Below are positions 43,747 to 52,741 of a stretch of 64,000 bases of DNA, one piece after another. A program made the translations under genes and the position numbers. This stretch comes from Microbispora bryophytorum (GTDB lineage: Bacteria > Actinomycetota > Actinomycetes > Streptosporangiales > Streptosporangiaceae). Within the stretch, counting starts at the first letter, position 1. Every line of letters starts with the position of its first letter. The stretch covers positions 1-64,000 of the forward strand of contig NZ_VIRL01000008.1 of assembly GCF_006874465.1 (NCBI RefSeq), read 5' to 3'. Below the pieces are notes generated by a model, which saw only the letters and a program-made list of their open reading frames with translations, was not told where the DNA came from and did no database searches.

Positions 43747-44820
43747 TCAGGCCGCGTGCCGGTAGGCGGGGTAGGTGAGGTAGCCGGCGTCGCCGCCCTG
43801 GTACCACGTGGACTCGTCGTCCGGCGCGATGGGAAGCCCCTGGCGCAGCCGCTCCACAAGGTCGGGATTGGCGATGAAGGCGCGGCCGAAACTGATCAGG
43901 TCGGCGCCGAGGCTCAGCCAGTGATCGGCCGCGGCCTTGTCCGCCTTCCGGGGACCCATCGGGAGGACCGGGTTGACGACGAGCGTGCCGGGCCAGGCCT
44001 TGCGCAGTTCGACGAGCACGTCCTCGTCGGTGGTGGCCTCGATGTGGACATACGCCAGGTCCAGGGAGGCCAGCTCCGCGAGCAGCGCGCCGTACAGCTC
44101 GGGAACGTCGGTCTCCTCCGCGCCCCAGAAGCCCGCGCCGGGCGAGAGCCGGATGCCCGTACGGTCGCCTCCCACCGCCTCCACGGTCGCCGACACCGCC
44201 TCCACGGCGAAGCGGATGCGGCCCGCGATCGACCCGCCGTAGGCGTCGGTGCGCAGGTTGGCGCTGCTCGACAGGAACTGGGCGATGAGGTAGCCGTTCG
44301 CGCCGTGCAGTTCCACGCCGTCGAAGCCCGCGTCGACGGCCCTGCGCGCGGCTCGCCCATAGGACAGGGCGTGCTCGGGCACCTCGGCGGTCTCCAGCGC
44401 CCTCGGCACGGGCGCGGGCCGGGGTCCTGCCGGGGTGAAGACCTCCCCGGGGGCGGCAACGGCCGAGGGGGCCACCGGCCGCATCCCCGTGGTGTCCGGG
44501 TGGGAGACGCGGCCCCCGTGCATGATCTGGGCGAAGACGCGGCCGCCGTTGGTGTGGACCGCGTCGGTGACCGGCCGCCACGACGCGACCTGCTCGTCGG
44601 TGTGCAGCCCTGGGGTGCCCGGGTTGGACTGCCCGACGAGGCTCGGCTGCACTCCTTCGGTCACGATGAGCCCGGCGGTGGCGCGCTGGGCGTAGTAGGC
44701 CGCCATCGACGGTGTCGCCAGGCCGCCCGCGGCCGCACGGACCCGCGTCATCGGGGCCATCACCACGCGGTTGGGCAGGGTCAGCGCGCCGAGCCGGTAG
44801 CGGTCGAAAAGGGACGTCAT
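43747..44820 (-). CDS. Old-yellow-enzyme family alkene reductase (NADH:flavin oxidoreductase)
   Basis: A 357-residue FMN TIM barrel. It starts 'LFDRYRLGALTLPNRVVMAPMTRVRA' and has 'LIVTEGVQPS', 'GGRVFAQIMHGGRVSHP', the substrate-site pair 'FDGVELHGANGYLIAQFLSSSANLRTDAYGGSIAGRIRF', 'LISFGRAFIANPDLVERL' and the C-terminal 'YQGGDAGYLTYPAY'. It reduces activated C=C bonds of enals and enones with NAD(P)H. It is divergent from a MerR-type regulator, and the promoter between them has the long spacer typical of MerR control. It therefore probably belongs to an electrophile or redox response. Confidence 0.92.
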   Translation of the reverse strand: MTSLFDRYRLGALTLPNRVVMAPMTRVRAAAGGLATPSMAAYYAQRATAGLIVTEGVQPSLVGQSNPGTPGLHTDEQVASWRPVTDAVHTNGGRVFAQIMHGGRVSHPDTTGMRPVAPSAVAAPGEVFTPAGPRPAPVPRALETAEVPEHALSYGRAARRAVDAGFDGVELHGANGYLIAQFLSSSANLRTDAYGGSIAGRIRFAVEAVSATVEAVGGDRTGIRLSPGAGFWGAEETDVPELYGALLAELASLDLAYVHIEATTDEDVLVELRKAWPGTLVVNPVLPMGPRKADKAAADHWLSLGADLISFGRAFIANPDLVERLRQGLPIAPDDESTWYQGGDAGYLTYPAYRHAA

Positions 44821-44881
44821 TGCTGCACGCCTTTCTGGGGTTCCTGCGGATGGTCGTGTCCGCCGGCTGGACACGACGACT

Positions 44882-44913
44882 ACGCTAAGACCTGACATTG
44901 ACGTCAGAGGCAA
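44882..44913 (-). promoter_or_regulatory. MerR-type promoter/operator in the OYE-merR gap
   Basis: Read on the minus strand, a -35-like TTGCCT and a -10-like TAGCGT are 20 bases apart, longer than the usual 17. The spacer contains the inverted repeat CTGAC...GTCAG (44892-44907). Over-long spacers with a central palindrome are the hallmark of promoters activated by MerR proteins. Confidence 0.6.
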
Positions 44914-44948
44914 GCGTTTGTGCCGAGACTTTTCCGACAGGAGGCGTG

Positions 44949-45317
44949 ATGCGAATCGGCGAGTTGGCGACGCGGGCCGGGGTGAGCGTCCGCTCCCTGC
45001 GCTACTACGAGGAGCAGGGCCTGCTCATCAGCACGCGCAGCCCGAGCGGCCAGCGCCACTACACCGACGGCGAGGTCGAGCGCGTACAGCTCATCCAGCG
45101 CCTGTACGCCGCCGGGCTCTCCAGCCGGACGATCGCCGAAGTGCTCCCGTGTGTCGACTCGCCGAGCGAGCGGAACTCCGACGAGGCGTTCGAGCGGCTG
45201 GTTCAGGAGCGAGACCGGATCAGCCGGCACATCGACGAGCTCCTGCGGGCCCGCGACGCCCTCGACCGGGTCGTCGACGTCAACCGTGCCCATCGCGCCC
45301 AGCTGACGCCTCGCTGA
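44949..45317 (+). CDS. MerR-family transcriptional regulator
   Basis: A 122-residue regulator. The winged HTH is at the N-terminus ('MRIGELATRAGVSVRSLRYYEEQGLL', residues 1-26, then 'PSGQRHYTDGEVERVQLIQRLYAAGLSSRTIAEVLP'). A C-terminal dimerisation helix ('FERLVQERDRISRHIDELLRARDALDRVVDV') follows. The only cysteine is in 'LPCVDSP' (about residue 60), so thiol or electrophile sensing is possible, as in SoxR- or NmlR-like proteins, but this is not established. The ATG at 44949 has AGGAGG six bases upstream. Divergent from the alkene reductase, its probable target. Confidence 0.9.
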   Translation: MRIGELATRAGVSVRSLRYYEEQGLLISTRSPSGQRHYTDGEVERVQLIQRLYAAGLSSRTIAEVLPCVDSPSERNSDEAFERLVQERDRISRHIDELLRARDALDRVVDVNRAHRAQLTPR

Positions 45318-45478
45318 CCCTGGGCATGACGGCGCGCCACCATTCGTGAACGCCGCCCCGGCCGCACGCTCCCCGTTCCGGCAGGGCGTCAGGGCGCAAC
45401 AGTGCGGCGCGGCCGCCCGTACGATCGGGCGACCGCGCCGTGGAGCCCCCAGCGCAGCTACTGAACGCAGCGCACTGC

Positions 45479-45532
45479 GTGAACCCAGGCCAGCGCGTGA
45501 ACGCAGGCCAGCGCGTGAACGCGGGTCAGCGT
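45479..45532. repeat. 18-bp tandem repeat at the end of the double-esterase gene
   Basis: Three copies of a unit close to gtgaacgcaggccagcgc lie back to back with period 18. The last one overlaps the esterase stop codon at 45526-45528. The rest of the gap from merR (45318 on) shows no gene. Confidence 0.8.
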
Positions 45533-47778
45533 TTGAACAGGCGCGGCGCCAGGTCGATGAGGTTCTTCTGCCACACGTCCCAGCCGTGCGGCCCAGGGGT
45601 GACCCCGTCGAACTCGTAGCGGATGCCCAGACCGTCCAATGTGGGCAGGGACGCCAGGAACAACGGCTGCACGAAGTCGGTCTGGTCGCCGACGTACAGG
45701 CGCAACAGCTTGGTGCCGTTGTTGATCGCCGCCGCGTCGACGCCGGTGCCGCTGCCGAACCAGGCCGAGAACGCCGCGACGTAGGCGAACCGGCCCGGGT
45801 AGGCCTTGAGCACCCCGAGCGTCTGCACACCGCCCATCGAAAGACCCGCGAGGGCCTGCTGCGACGGGTCGCTGGAGACGTTGTAGTGAGCGCGAGCCGC
45901 CGGAACGATGTTGTCCAGCAACTCCTTGTTGAAGTCGGGCACGTTGCCGTTGCCCATCACGACCACCATCGGCACCAGGTCGCCGTCGAGGAATTGGTGG
46001 TCGAGGATCTGCTTCGCGCGGCCCATCTCCACCCAGTCGGTGTAGCTCTGACCGCTGCCGTGCTGGAGGTAGAAGACGGGATACGGCTCCGCGCGGTCGG
46101 GGTCGTAACCGGGCGGGGTCCACACCAGTGCGGTCCGGTCCTGGTTGGCCACATCGCTGTGGTAGGTCAGGCTCTCGACCTTTCCGCCCTTGCCTTCGGG
46201 AACGTCCGAGAGCAGACGCGACCTCTCACCGGGGATGAAGAAGCTGCTCCAGTTCGGCTCGGAGGTCACCTTCGTCGGGTTCGAGGCGTCCTTGGCCGCG
46301 ACCCGGTCCACGATCCACTGGTAGTAGTAGAACCACGGGTCCAGCGGACCCACGGTCACCCGCCACCGGTCGCCGTCACGGGACATCGGAATACGCAGCC
46401 AGCTTCCCCCGGGAGCGTCGTTCGCCCACACGGTGACGTGCTTGGCGTCCTTGAAGTCCGTCGAGGTCTCGAAGGTGACGAAGCCATCCTTCACGAACGG
46501 CGTCGGAGTGGTGCCCGCAGGCGGCGGGGTGAACTCGCCCTTCAGCGGCCCGTGACCGGCGCTCGGACCGTGATCCGACACGTTGCGGAACAGCCGCGGC
46601 ACGAAATCGATCAGGTTCTCCTGCCAGGCGCCCCAGTTCGCCCCGCCGTCGGGGTTGACCCCGTCGAATTCGTACCTGATACCGGCCTGCTTGAGCGCCT
46701 TCGTCAGGCGCACGGTCGCGTTGTACGCCGGGTCGGTCACGTTCCCGGTGTACAGACGCACCAGCTTGAGATCGCGATTAATCGCGCCGGCCTTCGCCCG
46801 GTCCACGCCGTCCGTCAGCAGGCCCGAGAACGAGCCGGCGTAGGCGAACTGCCCCGGGGTGGTCAGCGCGGCACGCAGCGCCTGCGACCCGCCCTCGGAC
46901 ACCCCGGCGATCGCCTGGTGCGCCGGATCGCGCAGGACGTTGTAGGTGTCCCCGACCGCCTTGCGCAGGTCCTTCAGATCCTTGTCGCCGGTCGGCCCGT
47001 CGCCATCGCTGATCACGACCACCATCGGCTCCACGGCACCCTGGATCGACAGGTTGTCGAGGATCTGCTTGGCACGACCGAGATCGAGCCAGTCACCGGC
47101 GCTCACCTCATCGCCGGACTGAAGGAACAGCACCGGATAACCCTTGGGCCCCGGACGCTCGGAACCCGGGCCCTGGGGACCCGGACCCTTGGGACCCTCG
47201 GGACCCGGACCCTTGGGACCGGGCGCCTTGGCCTGGTAGCCCGGCGGCGTCCACACCAGGGCCGACCGCTCCTGCTTCTTCACCTCATAGGTCAGGGTCT
47301 CGACCTTGCCACCCTGTCCCTCCGGCGCGTCCGCCAGCAGACGCGCCGAATCGCCCGCGACGAGGAAGGTGCTCCACAGCGGCTTGGACGCCACACCGGC
47401 GGCGTTCGTCGGATCCTTGAGACTCTTGGAGTCGTCACCCGTGACCTGATACGAGTACAGCCCCGGCTTGAGCGGGCCGAGGGCCCCCCACCAGACGTCG
47501 CCCCGGCGGGTCAGGCCGTACTCCGCCCAGGCGAAGGAGGGGCCGAAGTTCCCCTCGACCATCACCTCCGACACGGGGCCCACCTTGGCCTCGATGGAGG
47601 CCGCCGGGATGCTGATCGCCACGTAGCCGTCATCCGAAACATCCAGCCAGGGCGTGTCCGCCGCCGCCGGACGCGGCGCGACCATAACCGCCGCGATCGC
47701 CATGACTCCGGCGGCGATCGCCGCCGAGAGCCGGCGCACGCCCTCGGGGCGCAGGCCGCCGTGATGGAATAACGTCAT
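45526..47778 (-). CDS. Secreted tandem-module esterase (two E-set + esterase-D-like modules)
   Basis: A 750-residue secreted protein with a signal peptide (to about residue 40). Two homologous modules (about 42-395 and 420-750) each have an immunoglobulin-like E-set domain and an esterase-D/ferulic-acid-esterase-type domain. Module two has 'YPVFYLQHGSGQSYTDWVEMGRAKQILD', nucleophile 'LAGLSMGGVQTLG' and the His in 'GPHGWDVWQKNLIDLAPRLF'. Module one aligns along its length and keeps 'IAGVSEGGSQAL', but has 'LFLQSGDEVSAGDW' for the oxyanion segment and 'GGANWGAWQENLIDFVPRLF', with Asn in place of the His. Module one therefore looks inactive. It also carries a collagen-like GPKGPGPEGP insert. Confidence 0.85.
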   Translation of the reverse strand: MTLFHHGGLRPEGVRRLSAAIAAGVMAIAAVMVAPRPAAADTPWLDVSDDGYVAISIPAASIEAKVGPVSEVMVEGNFGPSFAWAEYGLTRRGDVWWGALGPLKPGLYSYQVTGDDSKSLKDPTNAAGVASKPLWSTFLVAGDSARLLADAPEGQGGKVETLTYEVKKQERSALVWTPPGYQAKAPGPKGPGPEGPKGPGPQGPGSERPGPKGYPVLFLQSGDEVSAGDWLDLGRAKQILDNLSIQGAVEPMVVVISDGDGPTGDKDLKDLRKAVGDTYNVLRDPAHQAIAGVSEGGSQALRAALTTPGQFAYAGSFSGLLTDGVDRAKAGAINRDLKLVRLYTGNVTDPAYNATVRLTKALKQAGIRYEFDGVNPDGGANWGAWQENLIDFVPRLFRNVSDHGPSAGHGPLKGEFTPPPAGTTPTPFVKDGFVTFETSTDFKDAKHVTVWANDAPGGSWLRIPMSRDGDRWRVTVGPLDPWFYYYQWIVDRVAAKDASNPTKVTSEPNWSSFFIPGERSRLLSDVPEGKGGKVESLTYHSDVANQDRTALVWTPPGYDPDRAEPYPVFYLQHGSGQSYTDWVEMGRAKQILDHQFLDGDLVPMVVVMGNGNVPDFNKELLDNIVPAARAHYNVSSDPSQQALAGLSMGGVQTLGVLKAYPGRFAYVAAFSAWFGSGTGVDAAAINNGTKLLRLYVGDQTDFVQPLFLASLPTLDGLGIRYEFDGVTPGPHGWDVWQKNLIDLAPRLFKR

Positions 47779-48412
47779 GCTGAAACTCCCCTGATGGCCG
47801 GCAGCGGCCGGTCTGACCGACCGGCCTGACTCGTCGGGAAAAGCGCTACGGATACCGCGCCTGAACCTCCCTCGTCAGGGGCGCATTCACGCTCTTTAAG
47901 CCATAAGCGCTATCAGTCGCGATTCCACCGAGTCAAGGTATTTGATACCGTTTGGAAACACAAGCCTCTGAAAGCACACCGCGAATCGCCCATGCCGGCC
48001 AGGACAGGGCGGATCCACCGGCGCCGGCTCCGAGATATGCCGCATCAGGGGGCAGCGGCGAATATGGCATCGGGTTCGCGGGCTGCAAGGGCGGCCTCGC
48101 GTCTGCGTGCGTCCCGTAGCGTCTGGCGCCGGGCAACGGTTTTCGGCAAGCGACGCGTCCGGCCGTGAATCCTGTCCCGTCCGGAAACGTATTGCGCAAT
48201 GTTTACGGCGCAACCGTCGCCGGCGCTTGACCGGCCCCTCTGACACCACCGCATCGGCGGCTCATTCGAAGGATGCTGTTTTCCGGGATTCGGCCACCGC
48301 CGTCAACCCGCCGTCCGGTCCGGCCGCGCCGTCCGCATGACCGCACACACCCGGCGACCCGCCCGAGCGGCGGCGATAGCCTCTCGTGCGGACGAAACGG
48401 GAGGTTGCCGGC
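47779..48412. other. Gene-free stretch with a repeated AAGCGCTA motif
   Basis: About 630 bases upstream of the esterase and LysE genes without a convincing coding frame. Two copies of AAGCGCTA occur: at about 47841-47848 and, within the palindrome ATAAGCGCTAT, at 47903-47913. Such cores resemble LacI-family operators. They are near the esterase promoter, so sugar-responsive control is possible. The rest is featureless to me. Confidence 0.45.
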
Positions 48413-49033
48413 GTGACGGAACTGCTGATGGGGCTCAGCCTCGGTCTGGGGGCGGGCGTCACGCCCGGCGCTCTGCTGACGCTCGTCATCACGGCCAGCC
48501 TGCGCGGCGGATTCCGCTCGGGAGTGCGCCTGGCCTGCGTGCCCTTGCTGTCCGACCTGCCCGTGGTGCTGCTCGCCGTGATGGCCGTCGGGGCGCTGCC
48601 CCAGGTGCTCCTGCGCGTGCTGTCGGTCGGAGGCGGGCTCTACGTCGTGTACCTGGGCGTGGAGACGCTGCGCGAGGCCCGTACGGCCCTGCCGCCACGC
48701 CCCGGCGAGGACGCGCCCTCCTCGGCCCGGGAGGTCATGCGCGGCGTGGTGGTGAACCTGCTCAACCCGCACCCCTGGCTGTTCTGGATCGCGGTGGGCT
48801 CACCGATCTTCGTCTCGGCGTGGGGCCGGGCCCCGGCGTACGCGCTGGTCTTCGTCGGCGGGTTCTACCTCGTCCTCGTGGGTTCCAAGGTGGCGCTGGC
48901 GGGGGCCGTGGGGGCCGGCCGGCACCGGCTGACCTCGCGCGGCTACCGCCTGCTGCTGGGCGCGAGCGGCGCGCTGCTCGCCGTGGTCGGCGCCGTCCTC
49001 ACCGTTCGAGGACTGCTTCCCCAGGGGCTGTAG
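48413..49033 (+). CDS. LysE-family amino-acid/metabolite exporter
   Basis: A 206-residue membrane protein with about six hydrophobic segments. It begins 'VTELLMGLSLGLGAGVTPGALLTLVITASLRGGFRSGVRL', the LysE/RhtB-type first helix and loop with Gly/Pro. It continues 'LSVGGGLYVVYLGVETLREA' and 'MRGVVVNLLNPHPWLFWIAVG', the conserved N-L-x-N-P segment. Members export amino acids or related small molecules by proton exchange; the substrate is not readable. GTG 48413 is chosen behind GGGAGG. Its 3' end overlaps the end of the convergent permease gene by 35 bases. Confidence 0.88.
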   Translation: MTELLMGLSLGLGAGVTPGALLTLVITASLRGGFRSGVRLACVPLLSDLPVVLLAVMAVGALPQVLLRVLSVGGGLYVVYLGVETLREARTALPPRPGEDAPSSAREVMRGVVVNLLNPHPWLFWIAVGSPIFVSAWGRAPAYALVFVGGFYLVLVGSKVALAGAVGAGRHRLTSRGYRLLLGASGALLAVVGAVLTVRGLLPQGL

Positions 49034-50480
49034 CGGCCACCCTGCTGCGGCGGCGGCCGTACAGGAAGTAGACGACGGCGCCCACGACCATCCAGGCGAA
49101 GAACCGGATCCAGGTCTCCACGGGCAGGTTGAGCATCAGGTAGGCCGAGGCCAGCACCGACAGGATCGGCACCACCGGCACGAACGGCGTGCGGAACGAG
49201 CGGGGCAGGTCGGGGCGGGTCCTGCGGAGCACCACCACCGCCACCGCGACGATCACGAACGCGAACAGCGTGCCGATGTTCACCAGCTCCGCGATGGCGC
49301 TCAGCGGGATCAGCGCCGCGAGCAGCGCGGTGGCCGCGCCGATGACGATCGTGATCCGGTACGGCGTGCGGAACGTCGGGTGGACCTTGGCGAGGGATCG
49401 GGGCAGCAGGTTGTCGCGGCACATCGCGAACAGCACCCGGCTCTGGCCCAGCATGAGGATCATCACGACGGTGGTGAGCCCGGCGATGGCTCCGACGCTG
49501 ATCAGCGTCGCCATCCAGGGCTGGCCCACCGACCGGAACGCGTCGGCGAGCGGGGCCGACGCGCTGAGCTCCGAATAGTGCTGCATGCCGACGACCACGA
49601 GCGACACCGCCACGTAGAGGATCGTGCAGACGATCAGCGAGGCGATGATCCCGATCGGCAGGTCACGCTGCGGGCGGCGGGTCTCCTCGGCGGCGGTCGC
49701 CACGACGTCGAAGCCGATGTAGGCGAAGAACACCAGGGCGGCGGCGGTGAAGACGCCGAAGACGCCGTACGCGACCGGCTGCACGCCGAACAGCACCTGG
49801 ATGAGCGGGGCCTTCATGCCCTCCCCCGCGGCCATCGCGTGGGACGGCGGGACGAACGGCTGGTAGTTGGCCTCCTTGATGAAGAACAACCCGGCGATGA
49901 TCACGAGCAGCACGACGGCCAGCTTGACCGCCACCATGGCGCCGTTGAACCGGGCCGACATCTTGATCCCGGCCACCAGCACCCCGGTCAGCAGGATCAC
50001 GATCAGCGCCGCCGGGATGTTGAAGACGGCCTCGTCGCCGGCGATGGACGACGGCAGGTAGATCCCGAAGTTCTTCAGCAGCGAGGCGAAGTAGCCCGAC
50101 CAGCCCGAGGCGACCACCGCCGCGCCCAGCGCCAGCTCCAGCATCAGGTCCCAGCCGATGATCCAGGCCGGGAACTCGCCGATCGTCGCGTACGCGTAGG
50201 TGTAGGCCGAGCCGGCGACCGGGACGGTGGCGGCGAACTCGGCGTAGCACAGGGCCGCGAGCGCGCACACGATCCCGGCGATCACGAAGGAGATCGCGAC
50301 CGCCGGGCCGGCCGTGTTGCGCGCCGCCACGCCGGTCAGCACGAAGATACCGGTGCCCACGATGACGCCGATGCCGAAGACGGTGAGGTCGAGGGCGCTC
50401 AGGGTGCGCCTGAGCCGATGCTCGCCGCCCTCCGCATCCTCAATCGACTGTTCTACCGGCTTCGTCCGGAAAAGGCTCAT
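48999..50480 (-). CDS. APC-family amino-acid permease
   Basis: A 493-residue transporter of the cationic-amino-acid-type APC branch. The first helix carries 'LTVFGIGVIVGTGIFVLTGVAARNTAGPAVAISF' (the unwound GxG substrate motif), followed by 'CYAEFAATVPVAGSAYTYAYATIGEFPAWIIGWDLMLE', 'FFAYIGFDVVATAAEETRRPQRDLPIGI' and about twelve membrane segments in all. The consensus 'AEE...P..R..P' loop and 'SRVLFAMCRDNLLP' are typical. It imports an amino acid, probably by cation symport; the substrate is not certain. ATG 50480 is preferred because GAGGAG lies seven bases upstream. It is downstream of dxs, with no functional link apparent. Confidence 0.92.
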   Translation of the reverse strand: MSLFRTKPVEQSIEDAEGGEHRLRRTLSALDLTVFGIGVIVGTGIFVLTGVAARNTAGPAVAISFVIAGIVCALAALCYAEFAATVPVAGSAYTYAYATIGEFPAWIIGWDLMLELALGAAVVASGWSGYFASLLKNFGIYLPSSIAGDEAVFNIPAALIVILLTGVLVAGIKMSARFNGAMVAVKLAVVLLVIIAGLFFIKEANYQPFVPPSHAMAAGEGMKAPLIQVLFGVQPVAYGVFGVFTAAALVFFAYIGFDVVATAAEETRRPQRDLPIGIIASLIVCTILYVAVSLVVVGMQHYSELSASAPLADAFRSVGQPWMATLISVGAIAGLTTVVMILMLGQSRVLFAMCRDNLLPRSLAKVHPTFRTPYRITIVIGAATALLAALIPLSAIAELVNIGTLFAFVIVAVAVVVLRRTRPDLPRSFRTPFVPVVPILSVLASAYLMLNLPVETWIRFFAWMVVGAVVYFLYGRRRSRVAATAPGEAVLER

Positions 50481-50546
50481 CCGCAGGCTCCTCATCACGT
50501 CGATGACCTGCAGACTTCCCGGTCATGCCGGGATTACTCATCGTTG

Positions 50547-52460
50547 TCAGTCGGTGGGCTGCGCGAGCCGCGCCGGGTGGCTCTCCATCACCTGCGACCG
50601 GCGCGCCACGGCCTCGGTGATCTGCCGCGCGAGGCCCTGCCCGGTCAGGCCGATCTCGGAGAGGATCTTGGCCCGCTTGGCGTGGTCGAGGAAGCGCTGG
50701 GGGATGCCGTAGGTCCGCACCGGCACGTCCACGTCGGCGTCGCGCAGCAGGCGCGCCACGGCGTCGCCCACGCCGCCGACCCGGCCGCTGTCCTCGACCA
50801 CGACGACCAGCTTGTGCGCGGCGGCGGCCAGCACCAGGGCCTCGTCCAGGGGCTTCACCCAGCGGGGGTCCACCACGGTGGCCGAGATGCCCTGCGCGTC
50901 GAGGAGGGTCGCGGCCTCCATGCAGATCTCGGCCATCGGGCCGACCGCGACCAGCAGCACGTCGGCGTCGCCGGTGCGGAGCACGTCCATCCCGCCGAGC
51001 TTGCCGACGGCCTCCACGTCCTTGGGCAGGGCGCCCTTGGGGAAGCGGACCACGGTCGGGCCGTCCTCGATCGCCACCGCCTCCGCCAGCAGCTCACGCA
51101 GCCGCGCGCCGTCGCGAGGGGCGGCGACCGACAGCCCGGGGATCACCTGGAGGATCGACAGGTCCCACATGCCGTTGTGGCTCGGCCCGTCGTCGCCGGT
51201 GACCCCGGCCCGGTCGAGCACGACGGTGACCGGCTGCCGGTGCAGCGCCACGTCCATCAGGAGCTGGTCGAAGGCCCGGTTGAGGAAGGTCGCGTATACC
51301 GCCACGACCGGGTGGGCGCCGCCCATCGCGAGCCCCGCGGCACTGGTCAGGGCGTGCTGCTCGGCGATGCCCACGTCGTAGATGCGGTCCGGGTACGCCT
51401 CGGCGAACGCCGCCAGGCCGGTGGGGTGGAGCATCGCCGCGGTGATCGCGACGACGTCCTTCCGCTCGGCTCCGATCTCGACCATCTCGCCGCTGAACAC
51501 GTTGGTCCAGCTGTGCGGCCTGGGCCGCTCCTCGCCGGTCTCGATGTCGAAGGGCTGCGGCGAGTGGAAGCAGTCCTCGTCGTGGTTCTCCGCGTGCGCG
51601 TAGCCGTTGCCCTTGCGGGTGAGCACGTGGACGATGACGGGACCGCGGAAGCTCCTGGCGCGGCGCAGGGCGGCCTCCACCGCCCCCTCGTCGTGGCCGT
51701 CGATCGGGCCGACGTACTTCAGCCCGAGGTCCTCGAACATGACCTGCGGGGTCAGGATGTCCTTCAGGCCCTTCTTGATGCCGTGCAGCGTGTCGTACAG
51801 CGGCGCGCCGACCAAGGGCACCCGGCCGAGGTTGTTCTTCACCAGTTCGAGCACGTGCTCGTAGCCCTGGCTCATCCGCAGCGACGACAGGTGGGAGGCG
51901 AGACCGCCGATCGTCGGCGAGTAGGAACGGCCGTTGTCGTTGACCACGATGATCAGCGGCAGGTCCTTGCGCCCGGCGATGTTGTTCAGCGCCTCCCAGG
52001 CCATGCCGCCGGTCAGCGCACCGTCGCCGATCAGCGCCACCACCGTGCGGTCGGTCTCCCCGCGCAGCGTGATCGCCTTTGCCAGCCCGTCGGCGTACGA
52101 CAGGACGGTGGAGGCGTGTGAGTTCTCGATGAAGTCGTGCTCCGACTCGGTGCGGCTCGGATACCCCGACAGGCCGCCCTCCTGGCGCAGCGTGCCGAAG
52201 TGCCCGGCCCGCCCGGTCAGCATCTTGTGCACGTACGCCTGGTGGCCGGTGTCGAACAGGATCGGGTCGCGGGGCGAGTCGAAGACCCTGTGGAGGGCGA
52301 TGGTCAGCTCGACGACGCCGAGGTTGGGCCCGAGGTGGCCGCCGGCCCTCGCCACGGAGGAGACCAGCAGATCGCGGATCTCCTCCGCCAGCAGGGGCAG
52401 CTCCCCGGCCTCAAGACGCTTCACATCGAGCGGGTCCTTGATCGTCTCCAGAATCCCCAC
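50547..52460 (-). CDS. dxs: 1-deoxy-D-xylulose-5-phosphate synthase
   Basis: A 637-residue thiamine-diphosphate enzyme. The N-terminal third carries '[19 protein letters not shown]', the TPP/Mg motif '[19 protein letters not shown]' and '[16 protein letters not shown]'. The central pyrimidine domain has '[39 protein letters not shown]' and '[19 protein letters not shown]'. A transketolase C-terminal domain follows. It makes the first intermediate of the MEP isoprenoid pathway from pyruvate and glyceraldehyde-3-phosphate. GTG 52460 is preceded by GGAAGGA. The 280 bases upstream (52461-52741) show no gene or riboswitch that I recognise. Confidence 0.97.
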   Translation of the reverse strand: MGILETIKDPLDVKRLEAGELPLLAEEIRDLLVSSVARAGGHLGPNLGVVELTIALHRVFDSPRDPILFDTGHQAYVHKMLTGRAGHFGTLRQEGGLSGYPSRTESEHDFIENSHASTVLSYADGLAKAITLRGETDRTVVALIGDGALTGGMAWEALNNIAGRKDLPLIIVVNDNGRSYSPTIGGLASHLSSLRMSQGYEHVLELVKNNLGRVPLVGAPLYDTLHGIKKGLKDILTPQVMFEDLGLKYVGPIDGHDEGAVEAALRRARSFRGPVIVHVLTRKGNGYAHAENHDEDCFHSPQPFDIETGEERPRPHSWTNVFSGEMVEIGAERKDVVAITAAMLHPTGLAAFAEAYPDRIYDVGIAEQHALTSAAGLAMGGAHPVVAVYATFLNRAFDQLLMDVALHRQPVTVVLDRAGVTGDDGPSHNGMWDLSILQVIPGLSVAAPRDGARLRELLAEAVAIEDGPTVVRFPKGALPKDVEAVGKLGGMDVLRTGDADVLLVAVGPMAEICMEAATLLDAQGISATVVDPRWVKPLDEALVLAAAAHKLVVVVEDSGRVGGVGDAVARLLRDADVDVPVRTYGIPQRFLDHAKRAKILSEIGLTGQGLARQITEAVARRSQVMESHPARLAQPTD

Positions 52461-52741
52461 CGCTCATCCTTCCCGCTCGCCGTCGAACGGATCGAGTCTA
52501 GTTCTAGGAACGTGCGGGGGTATCAGGGGTTGCACCGAACCTCTACACGACCTTCCCGAAACCGACGTCGATTCCCCTTTACCCCTCGCCGCCTTCCGCC
52601 CTACTCTCGCGCTCCATCGGAAGGAAAGTTCGCATTACCGCATCTTCGGACGATTCGCCGCATTCATGACTCTCTGTCCGTTTGGGATGCCCGCTGATGA
52701 TTCGCATAAGCCTCCGCATGACCGCCGTCGCGGAATACCCC

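Noticed and set aside
49380-52121. A 913-codon plus-strand open frame
   Set aside because: Antisense to the APC permease and dxs, both with full family motifs; composition is shadow-like (His/Arg/Asp/Gly repeats).
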